From contig NZ_JANADO010000001.1 of the NCBI RefSeq assembly GCF_024199845.1, positions 1,302,001 through 1,366,000 on the forward strand: a stretch of 64,000 bases of DNA. The letters run 5' to 3'. This document shows positions 9,851 through 18,039 of this stretch, piece after piece. Within the stretch, counting starts at the first letter, position 1. The number at the start of each line of letters is the position of its first letter. Made by a program: the position numbers and the translations under genes. Below the pieces are notes generated by a model that was not told the origin of the DNA, made no database searches, and worked only from the letters and a program-made list of their open reading frames with translations. The stretch is from Bradyrhizobium sp. CCGB12. Its GTDB lineage: Bacteria; Pseudomonadota; Alphaproteobacteria; Rhizobiales; Xanthobacteraceae.

Positions 9851-9973
9851 TCACCTCTCCCGCTTGCGGGAGAGGTCGGCGCAGAGCGCCGGGTGAGGGT
9901 TCTCTCCTGATCGGGAGTCCCTCAGCGGAAAGACCCTCTCCCCAGCCCTCTCCCGCAAGCGGGAGAGGGAGAG
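9851..9973. repeat. Dispersed palindromic repeat, copy 1
   Basis: The element begins with the hairpin CTCTCCCGC-TT-GCGGGAGAG and ends with the same hairpin in another spacing (CTCTCCCGC-AA-GCGGGAGAG), with a GGTGAGGG..CCCTCTCCCC pair between. Related copies are at 52327-52450 (same orientation) and 62401-62520 (inverted). It lies between the binding-protein gene and the permease gene, where a transcript hairpin could lower downstream expression relative to the binding protein (inference). Confidence 0.85.
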
Positions 9974-10016
9974 CAGCACAGCCCTCGGCTACACCAGAGA
10001 TGATTTTCGACCCTCG

Positions 10017-10886
10017 ATGACCGCAATATTCACCAACCTGTTCGATGGCGTTGCCTACGGCATGCTGCTGTTCGTGCTCGCCTGCGGGCTCGCGGTCACG
10101 CTCGGCCTGATGAACTTCGTCAATCTTGCCCACGGCGCCTTCGCCATGGCCGGCGGCTATATCTGCATGGTGCTGGTCAACCGGATGGGCTGGCCGTTTT
10201 TCGCCGCCCTGCCGCTCGCTTTCGTCTCCGCGGCGGCGATCGGCATCGCGCTCGAACGCACGCTCTACCGCCATTTATATGCGCGCAGCCATCTCGACCA
10301 GGTGCTGTTCACGATCGGTCTGACCTTCATGTCGGTCGCGGCCGTCGACTACATCCAGGGCTCGTCGCGCGTCTTCATCAATTTGCCGGCCGCGCTCCAG
10401 GGCCAGTTCGACGTGTTCGGCGTCGGCATCGGCCGCTACCGGCTGATGATCATCGTGATCTGCGGACTGCTCACCATCGGTCTGCAGATGGTGCTGGCGA
10501 AAACGCGCTTCGGCAGCCGCCTGCGTGCCGCCGTCGATGATCCCCGCGCCGCCAGCGGCCTCGGCATCAACGTGCCGCAGGTGTTTGCCTTCACGTTCGC
10601 CTTCGGTTGCGGGCTCGCCGGCCTCGGCGGCGCGCTGAGCGCCGAGATCCTCGGCCTCGATCCGTATTTCCCGCTGAAGTTCATGATCTACTTCCTGATC
10701 GTGGTCACGGTCGGCGGCTCCTCCTCGATCACCGGGCCGTTCCTGGCCTCCCTCCTGCTCGGCATCGGCGACGTCGCCGGAAAATATTACGTGCCGAAGA
10801 TGGGACCCTTTGTGATCTACACCATGATGATCGTGATCCTGATCTGGCGCCCGAACGGCCTGTTCGGCCGCACGGCCGCGCGTTGA
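10017..10886 (+). CDS. livH: ABC transporter permease, LivH type
   Basis: 289 residues, about eight hydrophobic segments, inner membrane. GVAYGMLLFVLACGLAVTLG followed by MNFVNLAHGAFAMAGGY is the characteristic LivH N-terminal pair, and GLGGALSAEILGLDP with VVTVGGSSSITGP matches the EAA-like coupling loop region. It pairs with the LivM-type permease 8 bases downstream. The gene is separated from the binding-protein gene by a palindromic repeat. Confidence 0.9.
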   Translation: MTAIFTNLFDGVAYGMLLFVLACGLAVTLGLMNFVNLAHGAFAMAGGYICMVLVNRMGWPFFAALPLAFVSAAAIGIALERTLYRHLYARSHLDQVLFTIGLTFMSVAAVDYIQGSSRVFINLPAALQGQFDVFGVGIGRYRLMIIVICGLLTIGLQMVLAKTRFGSRLRAAVDDPRAASGLGINVPQVFAFTFAFGCGLAGLGGALSAEILGLDPYFPLKFMIYFLIVVTVGGSSSITGPFLASLLLGIGDVAGKYYVPKMGPFVIYTMMIVILIWRPNGLFGRTAAR

Positions 10887-10894
10887 GTTCGCCG

Positions 10895-11923
10895 ATGAGC
10901 GCTGCTTCCGACGTCGGTTATCACGCCCAGCGCCAGGCGCGCTGGCACTACGGCGAAGTCGCCTTCTGGCTGATCGTGCTGGCCTGCGGCTTCGTCTTTC
11001 CCACGCGCTATCTCATCATGACCGACGTCCTGCGGCTGGCGCTGTTCACGATGTCGCTCGATCTCATCCTCGGTTATGCCGGCATCGTCTCGCTGGGCCA
11101 TGCCGCGTTCTTTGGTGTCGGCGCCTATGCTGCGGGCCTTCTTGCGCTGCACGGCATCGTCAAGGAGCCCGTGCTCGCGCTGATCGTTGCGGGCCTTGCC
11201 GCGATGGTGCTTGGCTTTGCCACCAGCTTCCTGGTGATCCGCGGCGTCGACCTGACCCGTTTGATGGTGACGCTGGGCATCGCGCTGCTGCTGGAAGCGC
11301 TCGCCGAGCGCTTCTCCAACATCACCGGCGGCACCGACGGTTTGCAGGGGATCGAGATGCAGCCGATCTTCGGCGAGATCCCGTTCGACATGTTCGGCAA
11401 GACCGGCTTCTTCTATTCTCTGGCCGTGCTGTTCCTGCTGTTCCTGTTCGCCCGCCGCGTCGTGCATTCGCCGTTCGGTCTGTCGCTCCGTGCAATCAAG
11501 AACAATCCGCTGCGGGCCGCCGCGATCGGCATTCCCGTCAACCGTCGCCTGATCGCGATCTATACGCTTGCGGCATTCTATGCCGGCATCGCGGGCGCGC
11601 TGTTCACCCAGACCACGGCGATCGCCTCCCTCGACGTGTTCGCGTTCGAGCGATCCGCCGACCTGATGCTGGTGCTCGTGATCGGCGGCACCGGCTATCT
11701 CTATGGCGGACTGATCGGCGCGGTCGTCTTCAAGATGCTGCAGGAACTGTTTCAGACCATCACGCCGCAATACTGGATGTTCTGGATCGGCCTCGTCCTT
11801 GTCCTGATCGTGCTCATCGGCCGGCAACGTCTGCATCGCTGGGTGCTATATGTGCCGAACCTCGTGATCAAGCAGGTGGCCGGACGCAAGGCCGTCGTCG
11901 CCGTACCGGAGAGCGACGCATGA
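10895..11923 (+). CDS. livM: ABC transporter permease, LivM type
   Basis: 342 residues from ATG 10895 (MSAASDVGYHAQRQARWHYG). An alternative TTG at 10883 overlaps the livH stop. It has the LivM signature LDLILGYAGIVSLGHAAFFGVGAY and the later SLRAIKNNPLRAAAIGIPV coupling region. It forms the membrane channel with the LivH-type protein. The stop overlaps the start of the ATPase gene (ATGA at 11920-11923), so the two are translationally coupled. Confidence 0.9.
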   Translation: MSAASDVGYHAQRQARWHYGEVAFWLIVLACGFVFPTRYLIMTDVLRLALFTMSLDLILGYAGIVSLGHAAFFGVGAYAAGLLALHGIVKEPVLALIVAGLAAMVLGFATSFLVIRGVDLTRLMVTLGIALLLEALAERFSNITGGTDGLQGIEMQPIFGEIPFDMFGKTGFFYSLAVLFLLFLFARRVVHSPFGLSLRAIKNNPLRAAAIGIPVNRRLIAIYTLAAFYAGIAGALFTQTTAIASLDVFAFERSADLMLVLVIGGTGYLYGGLIGAVVFKMLQELFQTITPQYWMFWIGLVLVLIVLIGRQRLHRWVLYVPNLVIKQVAGRKAVVAVPESDA

Positions 11924-12675
11924 CCATCGCGCTCGAAACCCGGAATCTCGAAAAGCAGTTCGGCGGCCTGCGCGTTACCCGCGACCTGTCCTTGAAGGTC
12001 GAGCAGGGCGCCCGCCACGCGCTGATCGGCCCGAACGGCGCCGGCAAGACCACCGTCATCAACCAGCTCACCGGCGTGCTCAAGCCGAACTCGGGCCGCA
12101 TCCTGCTCGAAGGCGAGGACATCACCGACCTGCCCGTGCACAAGCGCGTGCTGCGCGGCCTGTCGCGCACCTTCCAGATCAACCAGCTCTATCCCGACCT
12201 GACCCCGCTTGAAACCATCGGCCTTGCCGTTTCCGAGCGTCTCGGCCATGGCGGCGACTGGTGGCGGCGGATGGGCACGCGGAGCGACGTCAATAGCGAG
12301 ATCGCCGATCTGCTCACGCGCTTCCATCTGCTCGACGTCATGAACGAGCAGACCGTGACGCTGCCTTACGGCAAGCAGCGCCTGCTCGAGATCGCGGTCG
12401 CGATCGCCGCCAAGCCGCGCGTGCTGCTGCTGGACGAGCCTGCCGCCGGCGTGCCCGAGAGCGAGCGCCACGACATCCTCGCGGTCGTAGGCAGCCTGCC
12501 GCGCGACGTCACCGTGCTCTTGATCGAACACGACATGGACCTCGTCTTCTCCTTTGCCGATCGCATCTCGGTGCTGGTCTCTGGCGCGTTGCTGACCGAA
12601 GGCCCGCCCGAGCAGGTCGCGCGCGATCCCCAGGTCAAGGCGGTCTATCTCGGCGAGGAGGCGGTCAATGTCTGA
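11920..12675 (+). CDS. livG: ABC transporter ATP-binding protein, LivG type
   Basis: 251 residues. Walker A is GPNGAGKTT, Walker B LLLDEPAAGVP. The usual LSGGQ signature is replaced by LPYGKQRLLEIA, a common variant in LivG proteins. The LivG-type C-terminal tail ends VKAVYLGEEAVNV. It is a cytoplasmic ATPase working with LivF on the LivHM channel. It overlaps the next ATPase gene by 8 bases. Confidence 0.92.
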   Translation: MTIALETRNLEKQFGGLRVTRDLSLKVEQGARHALIGPNGAGKTTVINQLTGVLKPNSGRILLEGEDITDLPVHKRVLRGLSRTFQINQLYPDLTPLETIGLAVSERLGHGGDWWRRMGTRSDVNSEIADLLTRFHLLDVMNEQTVTLPYGKQRLLEIAVAIAAKPRVLLLDEPAAGVPESERHDILAVVGSLPRDVTVLLIEHDMDLVFSFADRISVLVSGALLTEGPPEQVARDPQVKAVYLGEEAVNV

Positions 12676-13384
12676 CCTGCTCGCGATCGATGCACTTCGC
12701 GCCGGTTATGGCGAGGCGGTGGTCCTGCCCAACATGTCCTTGCGCCTCGCCGAGGGGCAGGTGTTGGCGCTGCTCGGCCGCAACGGCACCGGCAAGACCA
12801 CGCTGATCAACTCCATCGTCGGCGTCACCCGCCGCTTCTCCGGCACCGTTGCGCTTGCCGGCACGGATGTCACCTCGCTCCGAGCCGACCAGCGGGCGCG
12901 CGCCGGCATCGGCTGGGTGCCGCAGGAGCGCAACATCTTCCGCTCGCTCACGGTGGAGGAGAACATGACCGCGGTGGCGCAGCCCGGCCCCTGGACGGTC
13001 GAGAAGGTCTACGAGATGTTCCCGCGGCTGAAGGAGCGGCGGAGCAATTTTGGCAACCAGCTCTCCGGCGGTGAGCAGCAGATGCTGGCGATCGGCCGCG
13101 CGCTGACCCTCAACCCGAAAGTGCTGCTGCTGGACGAGCCGACCGAGGGCCTCGCCCCCATCATCGTCGAGGAGCTGCTCAAGGCGATCGGCGCCATCAC
13201 CCGGGCGGGCGGCATCTGCTCGATCATCGTCGAGCAGAATGCTCAAAAGATTCTGGGGCTGGCCGACCGCGTTGTGATATTGGAGCGCGGAACGATCGTC
13301 CACGACGCCCCGAGCGCCGCGCTGAAGGCCGACCCCTCGGTCCTGGAGCGTCACCTCGGTGTCGCCGGAGCGGCCGCTCACTAG
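12668..13384 (+). CDS. livF: ABC transporter ATP-binding protein, LivF type
   Basis: 238 residues. Walker A GRNGTGKTT, signature LSGGEQQMLAIGRAL, Walker B LLLDEPTEGLAP, and switch His replaced by Gln in IIVEQNAQ, all normal for LivF. It is the second ATPase of the transporter and starts within livG. Only 21 bases separate it from the MetE-like methyltransferase gene, which suggests co-transcription. Confidence 0.92.
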   Translation: MSDLLAIDALRAGYGEAVVLPNMSLRLAEGQVLALLGRNGTGKTTLINSIVGVTRRFSGTVALAGTDVTSLRADQRARAGIGWVPQERNIFRSLTVEENMTAVAQPGPWTVEKVYEMFPRLKERRSNFGNQLSGGEQQMLAIGRALTLNPKVLLLDEPTEGLAPIIVEELLKAIGAITRAGGICSIIVEQNAQKILGLADRVVILERGTIVHDAPSAALKADPSVLERHLGVAGAAAH

Positions 13385-13405
13385 AAAATCCCGGGAGTTA
13401 GAAGA

Positions 13406-14524
13406 ATGCAGCGAACCAAAGCCCCCTTCCGCGCCGACGAGGTCGGCAGCCTCCTGCGTCCCGCCAAGATCAAGGAGGCCCGCAGCCGTCTCGAGAAGGG
13501 CGAGATCTCGGCCGACGATCTGCGCAAGATCGAGGACATGGAGATCGAGAAGGTCGTGCACAAGCAGGCCTCGATTGGCTTGAAGCTCGCAACCGACGGC
13601 GAATTCCGCCGCTCCTGGTGGCATTTCGACTTCCTGGCCAAGCTCACCGGCTGCGAGCTGTTCCACCCCGACACCGGCATCCAGTTCACGGGCGTGCAGA
13701 CCCGTCACGACGCGGTCCGCGTGATCGACAAGCTCGACTTCCCCGACGACCATCCGATGCTGGACCACTTCCGCTTCCTGAAGAAGTCCGCCGACCAGGC
13801 CCACGTCACCGCCAAGATGACGATCCCGTCGCCCGCAGTGCTGCACTTCCGCGGCGGCCGCAAGTCGATCTCCAAGGACGTCTATCCCGATCTCGACGCC
13901 TTCTACGAGGATCTCGGCAAGACCTATCGCAAGGCGGTGAAGGCGTTCTACGACGCCGGCTGCCGCTATCTCCAGTTCGACGACACCGTGTGGGCCTATC
14001 TCTGCTCGCAGGACGAATTGCAGAAGGCGCGCGAGCGCGGCGACAGTCCCGACGGCCTTCAGCAGATCTATGCGCGCATCATCAACTACGCGCTGGCCGA
14101 GAAGCCCGCCGACATGGTGGTGACGACGCATGTCTGCCGCGGCAATTTCCGCTCCACCTGGATTTCCTCGGGCGGCTACGAGCCGGTGGCCGAGACCATG
14201 CTCGCCGGCACCAATTACGACGGCTATTTCCTCGAATACGACAGCGACCGCGCCGGTGGCTTCGAGCCGCTGCGCTTCCTGCCCAAGGGCAACAAGGTCG
14301 TCGTGGTCGGCGTCATCACCTCGAAGTTCGGCGAGCTCGAGAACAAGGACGACATCAAGCGCCGGCTGGAAGAGGCCGCCAAGTTTGCTCCGCTGGAGCA
14401 GCTTGCGCTGTCGCCGCAATGCGGTTTTGCCTCGACCGAGGAAGGCAACATCCTCTCCGAGGAGGAGCAGTGGGCCAAGCTCGGCCTCGCGGTCGAGATC
14501 GCAAAGGAAGTGTGGGGCCAGTAA
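13406..14524 (+). CDS. MetE-like cobalamin-independent methionine synthase family protein
   Basis: 372 residues, equivalent to the C-terminal catalytic half of MetE only. Likely zinc ligands by position are His242 and Cys244 (VTTHVCRGNF), Glu277 (FLEYDSDRAGG) and Cys339 (LSPQCGFAS). The start FRADEVGSLLRP and the lack of the N-terminal half match the short MetE/YxjG-like group annotated as 5-methyltetrahydropteroyltriglutamate-homocysteine methyltransferase. True substrate could be another thiol or methyl donor, as in epoxyalkane:CoM-transferase relatives. GGGAG precedes the ATG. Its place 21 bases after livF links a transporter with sulfur or methyl metabolism. Confidence 0.85.
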   Translation: MQRTKAPFRADEVGSLLRPAKIKEARSRLEKGEISADDLRKIEDMEIEKVVHKQASIGLKLATDGEFRRSWWHFDFLAKLTGCELFHPDTGIQFTGVQTRHDAVRVIDKLDFPDDHPMLDHFRFLKKSADQAHVTAKMTIPSPAVLHFRGGRKSISKDVYPDLDAFYEDLGKTYRKAVKAFYDAGCRYLQFDDTVWAYLCSQDELQKARERGDSPDGLQQIYARIINYALAEKPADMVVTTHVCRGNFRSTWISSGGYEPVAETMLAGTNYDGYFLEYDSDRAGGFEPLRFLPKGNKVVVVGVITSKFGELENKDDIKRRLEEAAKFAPLEQLALSPQCGFASTEEGNILSEEEQWAKLGLAVEIAKEVWGQ

Positions 14525-14580
14525 GCCCCCGATCCTTAATTTGCGACTGAGGCTGAACGGCCTCGCCACTCTCTCGGTGT

Positions 14581-14697
14581 CGTCCCGGCGAAGGCCGGGA
14601 CCCATACCCCCAGGGAGAAGTCGGAGGGCGTGCTGGTAACCACGAGTTTTCGCCAAACAGCGATTCGTGGTTATGGGTCCCGGCCTTCGCCGGGACG
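14581..14697. repeat. Large inverted repeat with 26-bp perfect arms
   Basis: Positions 14581-14606 are the exact reverse complement of 14672-14697 (arms begin CGTCCCGGCGAAGGCCGGGA). Inside, TAACCACGA near 14638 can also pair with TCGTGGTTA near 14664, extending the cruciform. It lies between the convergent MetE-like and caspase-family genes and may end both transcripts. It resembles a widespread bradyrhizobial intergenic family (recalled, not searched). Confidence 0.85.
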
Positions 14698-14742
14698 ATG
14701 TTTGAGTTTATGGCACCGTGCTCGCTTCACAGCGGGTCGCCC

Positions 14743-16461
14743 TCACTTCTCCGCCAGATAAACCTCACCCAACAACGACGAATTCGACCACGGCACCTGC
14801 TTGTTCTTCGTGGTCGAGACCACCTCGGCCCGCACCCGGGTCAGCATCTGCTGCACTTCCAGGCCCGGTGTGCCGATGTGACGCGAGAGCGCGGCGGAGA
14901 ACGGCGAGTTCGCGCCTTCGCCGTCGAGCGCGACCTGGCCCGGGGCGGTGGCAAAGGCGATCAGCGTGCCGGCCCCCAACGTCGCGCCAGCACCTAAGCT
15001 CGTCGGTGCAGCAAGTCCGGAAACGCCTTCGATGGCGCGGTTGGTGCCGGCGGCGGCCACCTGCTGCGCCATCGGATTGTTGCGGCAGGCGTCGAAGATC
15101 AGGATGTTGGTGCGGACCTGGTCGTCGAGGCCGGCCATGATCGTGTCTGTATCGATCATCGCCTCCGTCATGTTCGCACCCGGCTTGAGCTCGACGTCGA
15201 CGGGGATGAGATAGTTGCGGCCCTCGACCTGGATGCCGTGGCCTGCGTAGTAGACGACCGCGACCTGCGCTCGCGCTGCCTCACGCAGGAAGGCACGCGT
15301 CACCTTCTGCATCGTGGCGCGGTCGAGGTCGATGCCCTCCGACACCGTGAAGCCGATGTCGCGCAGGCTCTTGGCCACGGCGCGCGCATCGTTGGGGGGA
15401 TTGGGCAGCGCCTTGACATGCGCATACGCGCCATTGCCGATCACCAGGGCCATGCGTCTGCCCAGGGCGACCGGTGCGGGCGAGGGCGTCGTCGCCGGGC
15501 CCGCCTGCTGCGTAGTGGAGGCGGTTGCCGGCTGCGCCGTCGGTGACGGCGGATCGCGCGGGATCGGCGCGCTCGCATCCGTCAGCAGCGACAGCCGCAC
15601 CTTCGCGGTGGCCTGGTTGGCCTTGCTGCCGGCATCGGAAGCCACGATCGCCAGCGTCGCCCTGTAGTCCTCCCTTGCATGCGCATACTCGCCCTTCGCC
15701 TCATAGGCGAGCGCGCGATGGATGTAGCCGGAGATCAGCACGCTGTTGGGCGGCGTCATGATGTTGACCGGCGGCTTGTCCTTGGCGAGCCGGATCGCGT
15801 CGCTGCCGTCGGCGATGGCGCGATCGAGCTCGCCCTTGGCGCGCCAGATCGCGGTGCGGTTGATCAGCGGCTGCGGCAGCGTCGGATCGAGCCGGATTGC
15901 CTGATTGATGTCGGCGAGCGCGCCGTCGAGATCGCCAAGCGCCTCCTTCGAGATGCCGCGATTCTGGAACGAGAATGCCGATTTCGGATCGGCCTTGATC
16001 GAGATGTCGTAGTCGGCAATGGCCTTGGCATAGTCGCGCTTGCCGCGCCAGGCATTGCCGCGATTGTGGAAAATGATGGCGCTGGGCGGGCCGAGCTTCA
16101 GTGCGTCGTCGAAGTCCGCGATCGCGATGTCGTAGTCGCCCTTGTCGTAATAGGCCGATCCCCTGAGATTGAAGACCGCCTGGCTCGGCTGGAGCCGGAT
16201 CGCTTCCGTGGCATCAGTGATGACCTTGGCGTAGTCGCCCTTCTTGTTCCACCCGACCGCACGCCAGAAGTAGACCGTTGCGAGCTGCTCGCCCCTAAAC
16301 ACCTTCAGCGCGATGATCTTGCTGCAGGCGTCGACCATCTGGTCTGCGGGCGTGGTCGCGGTGGTGCAGAGCGGGCCGAGTTGATTGCGCGCCTGCGCGA
16401 AGGCGGGTGCGGGCCACGGCGCGACGGTGAGCAGGCAGAGCGCGACGAGTAGGCGGCGCAT
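14743..16461 (-). CDS. Caspase family (peptidase C14) protein with TPR repeats
   Basis: 572 residues. Signal peptide at 1-22 (PWPAPAFAQA). Residues 60-290 hold about six TPRs (e.g. AVFNLRGSAYYDKGDYDIAI, HNRGNAWRGKRDYAKAIADY). A Pro/Thr/Ala-rich linker covers 300-330. Residues 335-570 are a caspase p20-like domain with RMALVIGNGAY, catalytic His408 in VVYYAGHGIQ and Cys459 in IFDACRNNP, so the dyad is intact. It is predicted to be exported to the periplasm. The family is common in rhizobia with no assigned substrate. A second caspase-fold TPR gene lies 9 kb to the left. Confidence 0.9.
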   Translation of the reverse strand: MRRLLVALCLLTVAPWPAPAFAQARNQLGPLCTTATTPADQMVDACSKIIALKVFRGEQLATVYFWRAVGWNKKGDYAKVITDATEAIRLQPSQAVFNLRGSAYYDKGDYDIAIADFDDALKLGPPSAIIFHNRGNAWRGKRDYAKAIADYDISIKADPKSAFSFQNRGISKEALGDLDGALADINQAIRLDPTLPQPLINRTAIWRAKGELDRAIADGSDAIRLAKDKPPVNIMTPPNSVLISGYIHRALAYEAKGEYAHAREDYRATLAIVASDAGSKANQATAKVRLSLLTDASAPIPRDPPSPTAQPATASTTQQAGPATTPSPAPVALGRRMALVIGNGAYAHVKALPNPPNDARAVAKSLRDIGFTVSEGIDLDRATMQKVTRAFLREAARAQVAVVYYAGHGIQVEGRNYLIPVDVELKPGANMTEAMIDTDTIMAGLDDQVRTNILIFDACRNNPMAQQVAAAGTNRAIEGVSGLAAPTSLGAGATLGAGTLIAFATAPGQVALDGEGANSPFSAALSRHIGTPGLEVQQMLTRVRAEVVSTTKNKQVPWSNSSLLGEVYLAEK

Positions 16462-16623
16462 GGCGTTGGTCTCGTGAGTAGAGGAGCGCTTGTTTGTTGT
16501 CCGGCGGGGCGGAGGGGTTCACGGCCCCCGCCGGGCGTATGCGGCGCTGAATCCGCTATTCCCTGAGTGGGCAGAATTTGCTACGACGCGGGACCCAACG
16601 CCTTTGCCCACTGCTTCCCACTT

Positions 16624-17979
16624 ATGAAAAACGACGAAATCCTGAGCCAGATCACGGAGTTCTGCCGCAAGGCGGACATGGCGGAATCGACCTTCGGCCG
16701 GCGTGCGGTGAACGATGGGAAGCTGGTGCATCGCCTGCGCGAGGGAAAGCGCATCACAATCGACACGCTGGAGCGGATCCAGGCCTACATGGCCGCATCG
16801 ATGGCCGGCGGCGTGCCGCCGCCACGGGGGCTTCAGGTGCCGCCGGAAAAGCGCGACCCGCGCGGCAATTTCCGGTTCTTCGAGAACCGCCAGAAATACC
16901 TGCTGTTCGTCCACACCTGCAGCGAAAAGCGGGTGATCGCGGATCGGGTTGCGCTGGAGCTTGCCTCCATCCATCCGCGCCCGCCGGCACTGCGCCTCTT
17001 CGACGCGGGCGTCGGCGACGGCACGGTGCTGGCGCGGGTACTGCGCGCAACGCACCAGCGTTATCCACACATGCCGTTCTATGTCGCGGGCAAGGAGCTC
17101 AGTCTCGAGGACCTGCGCCTGACGCTCGAGAAGGTGCCGGACCGCATTTTCGAGCATCCGGCGTCGGTGTTCGTCTTCACCAACATGTTTTACGCGGAGG
17201 CGCCCTGGCTCACGCCGGCATCGCCTGCTGCGGCGGCGGCCACCGTCTGGCACGAGGTGCCGCTGCGCGGCGCGTCATCGGGCGAGTTCGAGCAGCAGAT
17301 CGCGGAGCTGAGGCCGTTTCTGGAGCAGAACTGGCGCGCTGCGATCAGCCCACGCACGGCCATGCCGCTCTACGAGCGGCCCGTCGTGCTCGTGCTCTAT
17401 CGCGAGGACCACAGGTTCCTGCTGGATTCGACCATTCCGCGGCCGGGCCAGACCGAGGCCAATTTCGACCTCGTCATCGCGTCCCAGCCCTACCGGGCCC
17501 TGTCTTCGGTCAATTTCCGGGCCAAGCGGATCATCGCACCCCTGGCCCGGGCGCTTCGACCTGGCGGCAGGCTGATCGGAATCCACTCCCACGGCCAGGA
17601 TCCGGGCATGGAAATGATCCAGGCGATCTGGCCCGGAGAAAATCCTTTCTCAGTGAGCCGTCATGAGCTATTGCGCGCAGTTAAGTATGAACTTGGATCG
17701 GTGGGCCGCGACTTAAATTTTAATGCCTACGCAGATAACCGTTCGATCTTCAGGTATGATATGGAAGCGCTGCCCAACGAGGTCACCGGCACCATCGGAA
17801 CCTCGACGGCCTTTGCAGCGTGGAATGCGGCGGTGTATGTCGCTCAGATTGAGGACGACCGGTTGACGGAAATGACTCAAAACGGCCGCACTCTGGATGC
17901 CGCCAGGGACGTGCTGCGAAAGTACAATGGGCTCTGGTTTCTCGACGAATCCTACGTCATCTCGCGTCGGCGTGATTGA
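16624..17979 (+). CDS. SAM-dependent methyltransferase-like protein with HTH-like N-terminus
   Basis: 451 residues from ATG 16624. An upstream start at 16567 would add 19 unconvincing residues. Residues 1-60 (MKNDEILSQITEFCRKADMA, then STFGRRAVNDGKLVHRLREG) look like a small helical DNA-binding domain of the XRE-like sort. LRLFDAGVGDGTVLARVL at about 125-142 is a SAM-binding motif I (D-x-G-x-G), and LARALRPGGRLIGIHSHG fits post-motif III. The target is unknown. It sits 60 bases upstream of metK on the same strand, so it may be co-expressed with the enzyme that makes its cofactor, or sense SAM. The last 300 bases are noticeably less G/C-rich. Confidence 0.65.
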   Translation: MKNDEILSQITEFCRKADMAESTFGRRAVNDGKLVHRLREGKRITIDTLERIQAYMAASMAGGVPPPRGLQVPPEKRDPRGNFRFFENRQKYLLFVHTCSEKRVIADRVALELASIHPRPPALRLFDAGVGDGTVLARVLRATHQRYPHMPFYVAGKELSLEDLRLTLEKVPDRIFEHPASVFVFTNMFYAEAPWLTPASPAAAAATVWHEVPLRGASSGEFEQQIAELRPFLEQNWRAAISPRTAMPLYERPVVLVLYREDHRFLLDSTIPRPGQTEANFDLVIASQPYRALSSVNFRAKRIIAPLARALRPGGRLIGIHSHGQDPGMEMIQAIWPGENPFSVSRHELLRAVKYELGSVGRDLNFNAYADNRSIFRYDMEALPNEVTGTIGTSTAFAAWNAAVYVAQIEDDRLTEMTQNGRTLDAARDVLRKYNGLWFLDESYVISRRRD

Positions 17980-18039
17980 CATCATCAAAGGTAAACATCG
18001 CAAACGCCCGCCCACTAGCGGCGGAACAAGGGGTTACTG

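Noticed and set aside
9851..9973. CRISPR-like array from the repeated CTCTCCCGC hairpins
   Set aside because: The copies are inverted hairpins separated by kilobases, with no regular spacer pattern and no cas genes.
8367..10274. Long minus-strand open frame (635 codons) antisense to the ABC transporter binding protein
   Set aside because: It is an artefact of high GC: the plus strand encodes a clear binding protein with signal peptide and RBS. Similar long antisense frames at 12665-14656, 49988-52471 and 56186-58708 were rejected for the same reason.
17980..18039. SAM-type riboswitch in the metK leader
   Set aside because: Only 60 bases, with a weak GC stem (CCGC / GCGG) and none of the conserved pseudoknot elements I know for SAM-II, SAM/SAH or SAH classes.
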